Shown here: one piece after another, positions 35,589 to 43,716 of the stretch
Layout: the number at the start of each line of letters is the position of its first letter
Numbering within the stretch: the first letter of the stretch is position 1
Source: Paenibacillus oralis
GTDB lineage: Bacteria; Bacillota; Bacilli; Paenibacillales; Paenibacillaceae
Assembly: GCF_003863965.1 (NCBI RefSeq)
Contig: NZ_RRCN01000001.1
Location: forward strand, 1,877,499-1,941,498
DNA: 64,000 nt
Direction: 5' to 3'
Position numbers and translations under genes: made by a program
Notes under the pieces: generated by a model
Database searches by the model: none
What the model saw: the letters and a program-made list of their open reading frames with translations, nothing else
Told to the model about the DNA's origin: nothing

Positions 35589-37085
35589 ATGAGCGCTCGC
35601 ATTACGATCGTTGGGCTCGGATCGGGCGATCCCGACAAGCTGACCTTGGGAAGCCTGAAACGCCTTCAGGGGGCCGGAGAGCGGTACGTGCGGACCAAAG
35701 ACCACCCGGTCGTAGCCTGGCTGGAGGAGACGGAAGTGTCGTTCGTTTCGTTCGACGATGTGTACGAAGCGAAGGAGGATTTTCCTTCCGTCTATGAGGA
35801 AATCGCCGCACGGCTGCTTAAGCGGGGCGAATATGGCCCGGCAGGCATGGAAATCGTCTATGCTGTGCCCGGGCACCCGATGGTTGCCGAGGCGACGGTC
35901 AAGCTGCTGCGGGAGCGCTGCCCGCAGGCGGGAATCGCGCTGGAGATCATCGGGGGCGAGAGCTTCCTGGACGAGGCGTTTGTCCGTCTCGGGTTTGACC
36001 CGATCGAAGGGTTTGCGCTGCTTGATGCGACCGACATCGGCGGAGGGCGGATTGATCCCCGCCGGCATACGCTGATCGGCCAGGTGTATGACCAGCTTAC
36101 CGCGTCGGAGGTGAAGCTCGGGCTGATGGAGGTGTTCCCCGACGATTATCCCGTCGTCGTCGGACATGCCCTTGGCGTCAGCGGACAGGAGCAGATTCGG
36201 CGTATTCCGCTGTATGAGCTGGACCGCATCGACGGCTACGGCAATCTGTCGCTTGTCTACATTCCGGCCAGCGAGGACGAGGCCTTACGCATCCGCAGCT
36301 TCGAGCGCCTGCACGAAATTGTGACCATTCTGCGCAGCCCCGGCGGATGCCCTTGGGACCGCGAGCAAACGCATCAGTCGATCCGCAAAAACCTCATCGA
36401 AGAAACCTATGAGGTGCTCGAAACGATCGATGACGACGATCCCGACCATATGCGCGAGGAACTGGGAGATCTGCTGCTGCAAATCATGCTCCATTCCCAA
36501 ATGGAAGAAGAGCTTGGCACCTTTACGGTGTACGATGTCATCCGTGAATTAAACGAAAAGCTGCTCTACCGCCATCCGCACGTATTCGGCAATTTAAGCG
36601 CGGAGGATGCCGAGGCGGCGCTAAACAACTGGGAAGCGATGAAGGCGGAGGAAAAGCGGCGCAAAGGCATCAAACCCGAGCAGCAGTCGGCTCTCAGCGG
36701 TGTGCCGCGCGATTTGCCGGCTTTGATGAAGGCTTACAAGCTGCAGAAGAAAGCCGCCAAAGCGGGCTTTGACTGGGAGCAAATCGACGGCGTATGGGAC
36801 AAGCTCGAAGAGGAGATCGCCGAGCTCAAGCAGGCGGTGAAGGACAAGCAGGATCCGGAGGCGCAGGAGCTCGAATTGGGTGACGTTTTGTTCTCGGTCG
36901 TCAACGCCGCGCGGTATATCGGTGCAGACCCGGAGCAGGCTCTGTCGCGGACGATCGCCAAGTTCACCCGGCGGTTTCATTATGTGGAGGAACGGCTGAG
37001 AGCTCAAGGGAAAACGCCCGGCGATAGCTCTTTGTCAGAAATGGATGCATTTTGGGAGGAAGCTAAGTCGAAAGAACGGGAATGA
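35589..37085 (+). CDS. yabN: Tetrapyrrole methylase / MazG fusion (YabN)
   Basis: The 498-residue protein joins a SAM-dependent tetrapyrrole-methylase domain (residues 1-225, TIVGLGSGDPDKLTLGS, YAVPGHPMVAEATV) to a MazG nucleotide pyrophosphohydrolase domain (about 245-490) with the Glu/Asp-rich EETYEVLETIDDDD and EELGDLLLQIMLH metal sites. MazG removes aberrant NTPs; the methylase substrate is unknown. The ATG follows AGGGAGGAAGAGAGC. The gene order yabM-yabN-rqcP is kept, with HU inserted. Confidence 0.93.
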   Translation: MSARITIVGLGSGDPDKLTLGSLKRLQGAGERYVRTKDHPVVAWLEETEVSFVSFDDVYEAKEDFPSVYEEIAARLLKRGEYGPAGMEIVYAVPGHPMVAEATVKLLRERCPQAGIALEIIGGESFLDEAFVRLGFDPIEGFALLDATDIGGGRIDPRRHTLIGQVYDQLTASEVKLGLMEVFPDDYPVVVGHALGVSGQEQIRRIPLYELDRIDGYGNLSLVYIPASEDEALRIRSFERLHEIVTILRSPGGCPWDREQTHQSIRKNLIEETYEVLETIDDDDPDHMREELGDLLLQIMLHSQMEEELGTFTVYDVIRELNEKLLYRHPHVFGNLSAEDAEAALNNWEAMKAEEKRRKGIKPEQQSALSGVPRDLPALMKAYKLQKKAAKAGFDWEQIDGVWDKLEEEIAELKQAVKDKQDPEAQELELGDVLFSVVNAARYIGADPEQALSRTIAKFTRRFHYVEERLRAQGKTPGDSSLSEMDAFWEEAKSKERE

Positions 37086-37269
37086 TGGGAGAAAAGGCCT
37101 AAAATTCGGTTTTTTTGTGAAAAAACCAAAAAAAAGTTCCCGTCCGGGCAGGAATTTCAATGCGGAGCAAGAATACTGTTACAAAGATATCGTTATGGCT
37201 TTATAGCAGGCCTTTTGCCTGTAGTGCCAAGGTATCACCTATTTTTTTATTTATTGGGAGGCATTATTA

Positions 37270-37542
37270 ATGAACAAAACAGACCTGATCAACAACATTT
37301 CCAGCAAAAGCGGTTTGACGAAAAAAGACGTAGAATCCGTATTGAACGGTTTTCTCGGTGAAATCACGGAAGCTCTTGCTGGCGGAGACAAAGTACAATT
37401 GATCGGCTTCGGCACGTTCGAAACCCGCAAACGTTCCGGCCGCACGGGCCGCAACCCGCAAACGGGCAAAACGATTGAAATTCCGGCATCCAATGTTCCG
37501 GCATTCAAAGCGGGCAACAAACTTAAAGAAGCTGTAAAATAA
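37270..37542 (+). CDS. hup: HU-family DNA-binding protein
   Basis: The 90-residue HU protein has the full fold: helical MNKTDLINNISSKSGLTKKD, LIGFGTFETRKRSGRTGRNP with the conserved arm, and PAFKAGNKLKEAV. It compacts DNA as a dimer. A 180-base leader with TTACAA, a 17-base spacer and TATAGC (weak promoter) precedes it. Its stop TAA overlaps the rqcP start by one base. In B. subtilis the main HU gene lies elsewhere, so this place is a lineage feature. Confidence 0.96.
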   Translation: MNKTDLINNISSKSGLTKKDVESVLNGFLGEITEALAGGDKVQLIGFGTFETRKRSGRTGRNPQTGKTIEIPASNVPAFKAGNKLKEAVK

Positions 37543-37823
37543 TGCGTCTTGATAAATTCCTGAAGGTATCACGGTTAATTAAGCGGCGTACGGTTGCAAA
37601 AGATGTCTCCGAACAAGGCAGAGTCCTCATCAACGGACGCGAATCCAAACCGAGCAGCACGGTGAAGGTGGGCGACGAAATTACGGTGCAGTTCGGCCAA
37701 AAGCTGGTCACCGTCCGCGTCGAGCGCCTGGCCGAAACGACTCGCAAGGATGAAGCTGCGACCTTGTATACCTTGATTAAGGAAGAGCCGATCGCGAAGG
37801 ATAACGGTCTGGATTGGACCTGA
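37542..37823 (+). CDS. rqcP: RqcP (YabO), S4-domain ribosome quality control factor
   Basis: The 93-residue S4-domain protein (MRLDKFLKVSRLIKRRTVAK, GRVLINGRESKPSSTVKVGD) works with RqcH in B. subtilis to add alanine tails to stalled peptides on 50S subunits. The start shares one base with the HU stop (TAATG) and has no good ribosome binding site, so translation is probably coupled to HU. A terminator follows. Confidence 0.93.
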   Translation: MRLDKFLKVSRLIKRRTVAKDVSEQGRVLINGRESKPSSTVKVGDEITVQFGQKLVTVRVERLAETTRKDEAATLYTLIKEEPIAKDNGLDWT

Positions 37824-37841
37824 TTCGCGGCAGGCCATGAG

Positions 37842-37873
37842 CATGTCCCGTTTAGGCGGGGCATGTTTTTTTT
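37842..37873 (+). terminator. Intrinsic terminator after rqcP
   Basis: CATGTCCCG (37842-37850) pairs with CGGGGCATG (37857-37865), followed by eight T that also begin repeat A3. Confidence 0.88.
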
Positions 37874-38244
37874 AACCTTATAGAAAAATATCGGGCAAGG
37901 TAGAGGGCGAGGCGCAGGTAGAGAGGGGAGGAGAAGAGGAATCTGGGGGCTAAGGGACACCAGAGACCTTATTTGCGGAAAAATGGAGGTTTGCAAAATG
38001 TAACGGACACAGATGACCTTATTTACCTCAAATCGGCCCGAATGTGCTGGTTTTGAGCCAAATAGAGTCACGTGTGTCCGTTAAACTGGGAAATACCCGG
38101 GAAATGGGCGGATAAGGTCGCTGGTGTCCGTTAGAGCAGCGTACAAAGTTTAGGAAGAGCCTCCAATCGCTCCAAAGTAGCAGTCAGAGCCACTAAAAGA
38201 GCTAGAATAAAAAGGACGCCGTCCCGTCAGGCGTTTTTCTTATT
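37864..38244 (+). repeat. Dispersed repeat family A, copy A3 (full length)
   Basis: It begins in the rqcP terminator T tract with TTTAACCTTATAG and passes AGAGAGGGGAGGAGAAGAGG. It has box 1 CTAAGGGACACCAGAG, box 2 TAACGGACACAGATGACC, box 3 TGTGTCCGTTA and box 4 GCTGGTGTCCGTTAGAG. It ends in the hairpin GACGCCGTCCCGTCAGGCGT followed by T. Confidence 0.85.
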
Positions 38245-38253
38245 ATGGGGTGA

Positions 38254-38465
38254 GGAGAATAACGGTAAAAAAGGTCTCTATTCTCGCCTAAAAAGGGAGT
38301 TCAGCAGAAATAGGGGAATTTTTTGGCGTTATTTTAGCAACATGGGGATAAAGAGGTGTCATTTCCAGGATTGATCTCCAAATAGCTCCGAAAAGCTCCG
38401 CTATTTTGCGCGGGGAGAGGGAAGGTCCCGGAATAACGCCCCAAATTACCGCTATTTTCGGCAGC
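38254..38465 (+). repeat. Dispersed repeat family D, copy D2 (long)
   Basis: It starts GGAGAATAACGGTAAAAAAG like copy D1. It contains AAATAGGGGAATTTTTTGGC then GTTATT, and later the inverted partner AATAACGCCCCAAATTACCG then CTATTTT. The module resembles family C with a different core. Confidence 0.7.
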
Positions 38466-38469
38466 GGAG

Positions 38470-38551
38470 GCGTACGCCTATTGCCCATCTTTTCCCCGCG
38501 TACGCCCATTGTCCATCCCTCCCCGCGTGTACCCATTGCCAACCTTTCCCT
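38470..38551 (+). repeat. Three tandem 27-28 bp units
   Basis: Units at 38470-38497, 38498-38524 and 38525-38551 each begin GCGTACGCC or GCGTGTACC, continue CATTG(C/T)CCAT or similar, and end in C/T-rich sequence. A partial fourth begins at 38552. Confidence 0.7.
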
Positions 38552-38601
38552 GCGCACGCGCCTAACACGCGCCTAACCGCGCCAAAAGTATAGGTTCGCG
38601 C

Positions 38602-39855
38602 CTACAAAATCGCCGACTCCTCCCACGCCATCATGGCGGAGGGGAACAGCTCGATCGCCCGCGGGAACACGCCGTGGATGTAGGCGATCAATACGCCGTA
38701 GTTGACGATCGGCACGCCGGCGGCTCTGGCCTCGTCGAGGCGATGCAGCATATCGCGGCGGTTCAGCATGCAGGCGCCGCAGTGGACGATCAGCGCATAG
38801 CGGGTCAGGTCCGGCGGGTAACTATAGCCGGAGAATTGCTCGATCTGCAGCTGTTTCCCCGTCATCTGGCGCAGCCAGCGCGGGATTTTGACGGAGCCGA
38901 TGTCGTCGGACTGCCGATGATGGGTGCAGGCTTCCGCGATCAGCACATGATCTCCGTCGCGCAGATTTTCGATGGCCCGCGCGCCTTTGACCAGCTCGCC
39001 CAGATCGCCTTTATGGCGGGCGAACAAAATGGAAAACGAGGTCAGCGGCACCTCCTTTGGAGTATCAGCGGCGACTTTAAGAAAAACCTGCGAGTCGGTA
39101 ATGACCATCCGCGGGTGGCCCTTTAATCTTTCCAATGTCACCCGCAGCTCATGCTCCTTGGTGACCATGGCGATGGCGTCGCTCTCCAAAATATCGCGGA
39201 TCGTCTGCTGCTGCGGCAAAATCAGCCGGCCTTTAGGGGCGGCCTTGTCGATCGGCACGACCAGCACAACGATGTCGCCGGGGGAGAGCAGATCGCCGAC
39301 GATCCGGAAACGGTCGTCATCGTGGGGGAGCGCGCCCGTGATCGCTTTCGTAAGCTCGGCCACGCCCGCCCCCGCCGTGGCGCTGAACGGCACGCACTCC
39401 AGCCCCAGATGCGATTTCACCCGGGCCAGCGCCGTATCCACCTCATCGATGGTGTCGATTTTATTCAGCACCCCGACCGCCGGAATGTTTTTCTCCTTTA
39501 ACTCGGCGAGCAGGCCCGGATAAAAACCGTCGGCTCCTGTCAGCAGGGCCTCCGCGGCATCGATCACCAGCAAAGCGAGATCGGTGCGCTCTATCAGCTC
39601 CCTTGTTTTTTGCTTGCGCAGCCCGCCGAGCAGGCCTTCGTCATCGAGCCCGGCGGTGTCGGCCAGCACGACCGGTCCCAGCGGGAGCAGTTCCATCGCT
39701 TTATACACCGGATCGGTTGTCGTCCCCCGAACCGGGGACACCACGGAAATATCCTGCCCCGTCATGGCGTTAACCACGCTGGATTTTCCGGCATTCGTCC
39801 GTCCCAACACCGTAATATGCGTCCGCTCTCCACGCGGCGTAGCATTTAAACTCAT
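38602..39855 (-). CDS. hydF: [FeFe]-hydrogenase maturation GTPase HydF
   Basis: The 417-residue protein has an N-terminal GTPase domain (G1 GRTNAGKSS, G3 DTAG, G4 NKID) and a C-terminal iron-sulphur site with the HydF motif CXH-X45-HCX2C (C310, H312, H358, C359, C362). HydF carries the diiron subcluster made by HydE and HydG and hands it to the hydrogenase. No hydrogenase, hydE or hydG lies in this window. It overlaps aspA by four bases (ATGA) and has its own GGGAGGAA. The pair is inserted on the minus strand between rqcP and yabP. Confidence 0.9.
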   Translation of the reverse strand: MSLNATPRGERTHITVLGRTNAGKSSVVNAMTGQDISVVSPVRGTTTDPVYKAMELLPLGPVVLADTAGLDDEGLLGGLRKQKTRELIERTDLALLVIDAAEALLTGADGFYPGLLAELKEKNIPAVGVLNKIDTIDEVDTALARVKSHLGLECVPFSATAGAGVAELTKAITGALPHDDDRFRIVGDLLSPGDIVVLVVPIDKAAPKGRLILPQQQTIRDILESDAIAMVTKEHELRVTLERLKGHPRMVITDSQVFLKVAADTPKEVPLTSFSILFARHKGDLGELVKGARAIENLRDGDHVLIAEACTHHRQSDDIGSVKIPRWLRQMTGKQLQIEQFSGYSYPPDLTRYALIVHCGACMLNRRDMLHRLDEARAAGVPIVNYGVLIAYIHGVFPRAIELFPSAMMAWEESAIL

Positions 39856-41303
39856 CTCGTGTTCCTCCCTGATTTGCCGGGAATCCCCGGCTTGGTCACT
39901 TCAAGCGGGTTCAGAATCCGGGCCGTCTGCTCGGCGGTCAGCAGCCCGCGCTCCAGGGCGGCCTGCTCCACGGTTTTGCCTTCCCGGCTGGCCTCACCCG
40001 CGATTTCGGCGGCAAGCTCGTACCCCAGATGGGGAACGAGGGCCGTCGCCAGCACGGTGGAGCGCTGCAAATGCGCGCGGCACACCGCCTCGTTCACGGC
40101 GATCCCGCGCACGCAGCGCCGCTCGAACAGCTCCACGGCCCGCCGTAGAATCTCCAGCGATTCCAGCAGGGAATCGGCGATCAGCGGGCCAAACGCGTTG
40201 AGTTCGAGCTGGCCGCCGGCGGCCGCCAGGGTGATCGCCGCATCGTTCGCGATGACGCGCATGGCGGTCAGCCCGGCCATCTCGGCCATGACCGGGTTGA
40301 CCTTGCCCGGCATGATCGAGGAGCCGGCCTGCACGGCGGGCAGCGCGTACTCGCCGATGCCGCCGGCCGGGCCGGACGCCAGCAAACGTAAATCGCCGGC
40401 GATTTTGAGCAAGGTGACGGCCGCCGCCTTCAGCAGGCCGGACACCTCGACGAAGATGTCCCAATTTTGCGTCGGGTCTAGCGGATATTCGCTTTGGGCG
40501 AGACCCAGCCCCGTCAAATCCCGCAGCATTTCCGCCACCTGGCAGCTGTATGCCCGCGGAGCCCCGAGCCCCGTCCCGATGGCGGTGCCGCCGAGCGGAA
40601 TTTCGCGCAGCCGCTCCTCCGCCTTATACAACCGCCACCGGTCGCGCGAGACCGCTTTGGCATAAGCGCCGAACCCTTGTCCGGCCATCATCGGCAGGGC
40701 GTCCATCAGCTGTGTGCGGCCCAGCTTCAGCGTGTCCGCGAATTCCCGCTCCTTCTCCTGCAGCGCTTCCTGCAAGGACGCGTAAGCTTCGCTGAGCGGG
40801 CGCAGCAGCCGGATCGCGGCGATGCGCAGCGCGGTCGGGTACACGTCGTTGGTCGACTGGCAGCAATTGACGTGATTCAGCGGATGAACCAGCCCGTAGT
40901 CGCCTTTTTGCCCGCCAAGCCGTTCGATGGCCAGATTGGCCACAACCTCGTTGGCGTTCATGTTGGTGGAGGTGCCCGCCCCGCCCTGCAGCGCGTCGAC
41001 CGTAAACTGGTCCTGCAGCGCGCCTGCGGCGATTTCGTCGCACGCCCAAACGACCGCATCCGCCACCGCCGCCGGAATCAGGCCCAGCTTGCCGTTTACG
41101 GCGGCGGCCGCTTTTTTCACCAGCATGAGCGCCGCGATCAGGTGGCGGTTGACCGGTCTTCCGCTGACCGGAAAATTTTCCATGGCCCGCGCCGTATGAA
41201 TCCCGTAATAAACGTCCGCGGGAATTGCTTTTTTGCCGAGGGAATCGGATTCCCAGCGGTATTTTCCCTCATGTTCGGCCCCTTCCTTGCTATCTTGCTC
41301 CAT
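39852..41303 (-). CDS. aspA: Aspartate ammonia-lyase
   Basis: The 483-residue enzyme of the fumarase/aspartase superfamily releases ammonia and fumarate from aspartate. It has GGAGTSTNMNANE (about residues 107-119) and the signature loop GSSIMPGKVNP (about 327-337). I chose ATG 41303, after TTTGGAGGCGAATTCTG on the minus strand; the frame stays open upstream to 41387. Genes for this enzyme are commonly found next to hydrogenase-maturation genes. A role in supplying ammonia or fumarate to that pathway is inferred only. Confidence 0.9.
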   Translation of the reverse strand: MEQDSKEGAEHEGKYRWESDSLGKKAIPADVYYGIHTARAMENFPVSGRPVNRHLIAALMLVKKAAAAVNGKLGLIPAAVADAVVWACDEIAAGALQDQFTVDALQGGAGTSTNMNANEVVANLAIERLGGQKGDYGLVHPLNHVNCCQSTNDVYPTALRIAAIRLLRPLSEAYASLQEALQEKEREFADTLKLGRTQLMDALPMMAGQGFGAYAKAVSRDRWRLYKAEERLREIPLGGTAIGTGLGAPRAYSCQVAEMLRDLTGLGLAQSEYPLDPTQNWDIFVEVSGLLKAAAVTLLKIAGDLRLLASGPAGGIGEYALPAVQAGSSIMPGKVNPVMAEMAGLTAMRVIANDAAITLAAAGGQLELNAFGPLIADSLLESLEILRRAVELFERRCVRGIAVNEAVCRAHLQRSTVLATALVPHLGYELAAEIAGEASREGKTVEQAALERGLLTAEQTARILNPLEVTKPGIPGKSGRNTR

Positions 41304-41486
41304 CAGAATTCGCCTCCAAAAGCCGCTTTCATTGCTTCCGTAATTATCGTAAAAAAATAGTCTGCCAAATCCTGTAAAGAAAGTCACTTCATCATCTTGA
41401 AATCAGGTTGAAGTCTTGTGAAGTTATCCGGTTCTAAAGCCGACAATTCGTCCATAAGCTATTGGTAAGAAGGAGGGGTACATGCC

Positions 41487-41768
41487 ATGGTCGAACAATT
41501 GAAAGGAAAACACCAGGAGCTGCATTTAATGAATCGCAAGCTGCTGGAGATTTCGGGAGTCCTCAATGTGGAGAGCTTTGACAATGAGGAGTTTCTGCTG
41601 CAGACCGAATTAGGGCATTTGACGATCCGCGGACAAAATTTACATATTAAAAACCTGAACCTCGAGCAAGGGCTTGTCAGCATTGAAGGCCTGGTCAACA
41701 CTTTGTCGTATTTGGAACAGGGCTCTCATCCGTCCGGCAAGGGACTGCTCGGCAAGCTGTTCCGATGA
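41487..41768 (+). CDS. yabP: Sporulation protein YabP
   Basis: The 93-residue protein belongs to the YabP/YqfC family, made in the mother cell under sigma-E. It has the typical start (KGKHQELHLMNRKLLEISGV) and the LLQTELGHLTIRGQNLHIKNLN core. The ATG at 41487 follows AGAAGGAGGGGTACATGCC. It overlaps yabQ by four bases. A CATAAGCT at 41454 could be a sigma-E -10, but I could not match a -35. Confidence 0.92.
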   Translation: MVEQLKGKHQELHLMNRKLLEISGVLNVESFDNEEFLLQTELGHLTIRGQNLHIKNLNLEQGLVSIEGLVNTLSYLEQGSHPSGKGLLGKLFR

Positions 41769-42352
41769 ACTTGGAAACACAGTGGGTGACCCTTCTATGG
41801 ATGTTCGCCTCCGGGGGGATCATGGGGGTCGTCTTCGACAGCTATCGCGTCGTCTCGGGACAATTCCGTTTTCCCCGCTGGAGTGTCCATGCCCTTGACC
41901 TGGTGTATTGGGCGGCAGCCGCCTTGTTTGTATTCCGTATGTTATACCGCAGCAACCATGGGGAACTAAGGTTCTATGTTTTTCTCGGGTTGTTTCTAGG
42001 TATTTGGATTTATTTTTTGCTCCTTAGTGTTCTAACGGAACGATTTGTGTTAATGTTAATATGGATAACTAACCAAATTTATCGGTTTATCGTAAGGATT
42101 ATCCAGCTTTTCATCATTGCTCCGCTCCGCTGGTTGTACAAAGGAGCCAAGCTTCTGCTCGGTTTTGTCTGGATCGTGCTGCTGTTTCTCGGGCGGATCA
42201 CGCTGCTGCCGCTGTGGAAATTAATTGTTTGGGCCCTTAGGCCTATATGGAAGCGGATGCGGATTCCGGAAGGGCTAAGCAGACTTAGGAGTTGGCTGGA
42301 TTCCTGGAAGAATCGTATTATGCGTTTGTTACGCTGGTTTATTAAAGATTGA
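41765..42352 (+). CDS. yabQ: Spore cortex protein YabQ
   Basis: The 195-residue membrane protein has about four to five hydrophobic segments (WVTLLWMFASGGIMGVVFDS at the start). In B. subtilis YabQ is needed for cortex formation and lies in the outer forespore membrane. The C-terminal third is basic (RIPEGLSRLRSWLDSWKNRI). The ATGA overlap with yabP indicates coupled translation. Confidence 0.92.
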   Translation: MNLETQWVTLLWMFASGGIMGVVFDSYRVVSGQFRFPRWSVHALDLVYWAAAALFVFRMLYRSNHGELRFYVFLGLFLGIWIYFLLLSVLTERFVLMLIWITNQIYRFIVRIIQLFIIAPLRWLYKGAKLLLGFVWIVLLFLGRITLLPLWKLIVWALRPIWKRMRIPEGLSRLRSWLDSWKNRIMRLLRWFIKD

Positions 42353-42373
42353 TGCTTTAAGGAGGTGTCCCTG

Positions 42374-42733
42374 ATGCGTACGGTTACGACAAATCCAAAG
42401 ATGTCAAAAAATCCTCGGAATTCTCAAAAAACCGGAAGCTCCGGGGCACGGCGAAGGCTCCGGCTATGGCTCGGTTTTATGATCGTATTCCTCGGCTGGG
42501 CGGCGTATACGTATATTTCCCAGTCCGAAGTAATCGTCGGGAAGTCGCAGCAGCTTGCCAAGACGCAGGCCTCCAAGGAGCAAACCGAAGAAAGCTTGAA
42601 CCAGCTTAAATATGAAGTCAACCGTCTGAAAGACCCCGAATATATCGGTCAAATTGCCATGAAGAAATACGGGCTGTATAAGCCCGGGGAAATTCCGGTT
42701 CGGGTATCGGAATCCGAAGCCGGAAATGACTGA
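42374..42733 (+). CDS. divIC: Cell-division protein DivIC
   Basis: The 119-residue bitopic protein has a basic cytoplasmic start, one membrane helix (about residues 31-48), an extracellular coiled coil (about 55-88, QQLAKTQASKEQTEESLNQL) and the DPEYIGQIAMKKYGLYKPGE motif. DivIC forms a complex with FtsL and DivIB (FtsQ) at the septum. I chose ATG 42374, eight bases after AAGGAGG; GTG 42365 overlaps that site. Confidence 0.93.
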   Translation: MRTVTTNPKMSKNPRNSQKTGSSGARRRLRLWLGFMIVFLGWAAYTYISQSEVIVGKSQQLAKTQASKEQTEESLNQLKYEVNRLKDPEYIGQIAMKKYGLYKPGEIPVRVSESEAGND

Positions 42734-42850
42734 TCCCATGCGGGATATACGTCTGTTGACCTTGTTTCAGTCATTCGGTATAATCAAATCACCGCAGTCA
42801 TGAATTTCGAGGCCTGGCTGTATATTTTTAAGGGAGGATCATTTTATTTT

Positions 42851-43327
42851 ATGGCAATTGAAGTGGGCACCAAGTTAGAGGGAAAAGTGACAGGCATCAC
42901 GCATTTCGGAGCATTTGTGGATCTGTCAGGAGGTGTCACGGGTCTCGTTCACATCTCGGAGATCGCCGACAACTACGTTAAAGATGTTAACGATCATCTG
43001 AAGATTGGCGACACGGTTACCGTTAAGGTAATCAATGTCGATAAGGACGGTAAGATCGGACTTTCCATCAAACAGGCTGTTGACAAGCCGGTAGAGGCTA
43101 GACCGCCTCGCGCACCGAGACCAGATCGGCCAAGCGGAAGAGACGGAGACCGTCCGGGCGGCGGATTCAATCGGGACCGTGGAGGACGCTCTTTCAAGCC
43201 CCCAGCCAACAAATCTTCCTTCGAAGACAAAGTATCTCGTTTCCTTAAGGACAGCGAGGAGCGAATTTCATCGCTCAAGAAGAACACGGAAGGCAAACGC
43301 GGCGGACGCGGTGCCAAACGAATGTAA
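42851..43327 (+). CDS. yabR: S1-domain RNA-binding protein YabR
   Basis: The 158-residue protein has one S1 domain (residues 1-72, GTKLEGKVTGITHFGAFVDL, GLVHISEIADNYVKD) and an Arg/Gly/Pro-rich tail (RPPRAPRPDRPSGRDGDRPG onward). I chose ATG 42851, with AAGGGAGGATC upstream. Position after divIC and before spoIIE matches B. subtilis. The target RNA is unknown. The tRNA genes found here in B. subtilis are absent. Confidence 0.93.
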   Translation: MAIEVGTKLEGKVTGITHFGAFVDLSGGVTGLVHISEIADNYVKDVNDHLKIGDTVTVKVINVDKDGKIGLSIKQAVDKPVEARPPRAPRPDRPSGRDGDRPGGGFNRDRGGRSFKPPANKSSFEDKVSRFLKDSEERISSLKKNTEGKRGGRGAKRM

Positions 43328-43356
43328 AATCTAAAATGACCAAATACTTCAAACCC

Positions 43357-43387
43357 ACCGCAGGTGATTGGCGCCTGCGGTTTTTTG
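43357..43387 (+). terminator. Intrinsic terminator after yabR
   Basis: ACCGCAGGTG (43357-43366) pairs with CGCCTGCGGT (43372-43381), followed by six T. Confidence 0.9.
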
Positions 43388-43611
43388 TGCGCTTTTTTGC
43401 GGCCATCCCCGGCGAATCCGTGGCTTTTGCTGGAGCAAAGGAGGTTTTGTCGGCTGTCCGCTTTTGCCGACAGGTTCTTACGCAATTTTACGAGGATTAT
43501 GCTCCTTTGGCGGCGTCCGCATTGCAAAGTCCATGCGAACATAGGGGCGCTTCCGGGCAACCATCGCCATGGCGGGCCTGCATTCGCGCTGTTTCGTAAA
43601 CCCCTCTCAAT

Positions 43612-43620
43612 TTGTCGGAA
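43612..43620 (+). promoter_or_regulatory. Spo0A-box-like site upstream of spoIIE
   Basis: TTGTCGGAA differs from the 0A box TTGTCGAAA at one position. It lies 25 bases upstream of the -35 of the spoIIE promoter. Confidence 0.55.
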
Positions 43621-43645
43621 ATTTCTTTGGACGTTCCTCCGGTAT

Positions 43646-43678
43646 CTGACAAACTTTCCGCTTACGCGCTCCTATAAT
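43646..43678 (+). promoter_or_regulatory. Probable Spo0A-activated sigma-A promoter of spoIIE
   Basis: CTGACA (43646-43651), a 21-base spacer and a perfect TATAAT (43673-43678). The overlong spacer is the hallmark of the B. subtilis spoIIE promoter. The DNA from 43388 to this site holds nothing else I can name. Confidence 0.7.
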
Positions 43679-43716
43679 GGGACATACCTTACAAATTTGG
43701 AAAAGGCGGTGCCAGG

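Noticed and set aside
37108..37127. Hairpin GGTTTTTT / AAAAAACC between yabN and hup
   Set aside because: A weak A/T stem followed by A, not T; not a convincing terminator on either strand.
43388..43645. tRNA genes between yabR and spoIIE, as in B. subtilis
   Set aside because: No cloverleaf or T-loop GTTCGAATC-type sequence found here.
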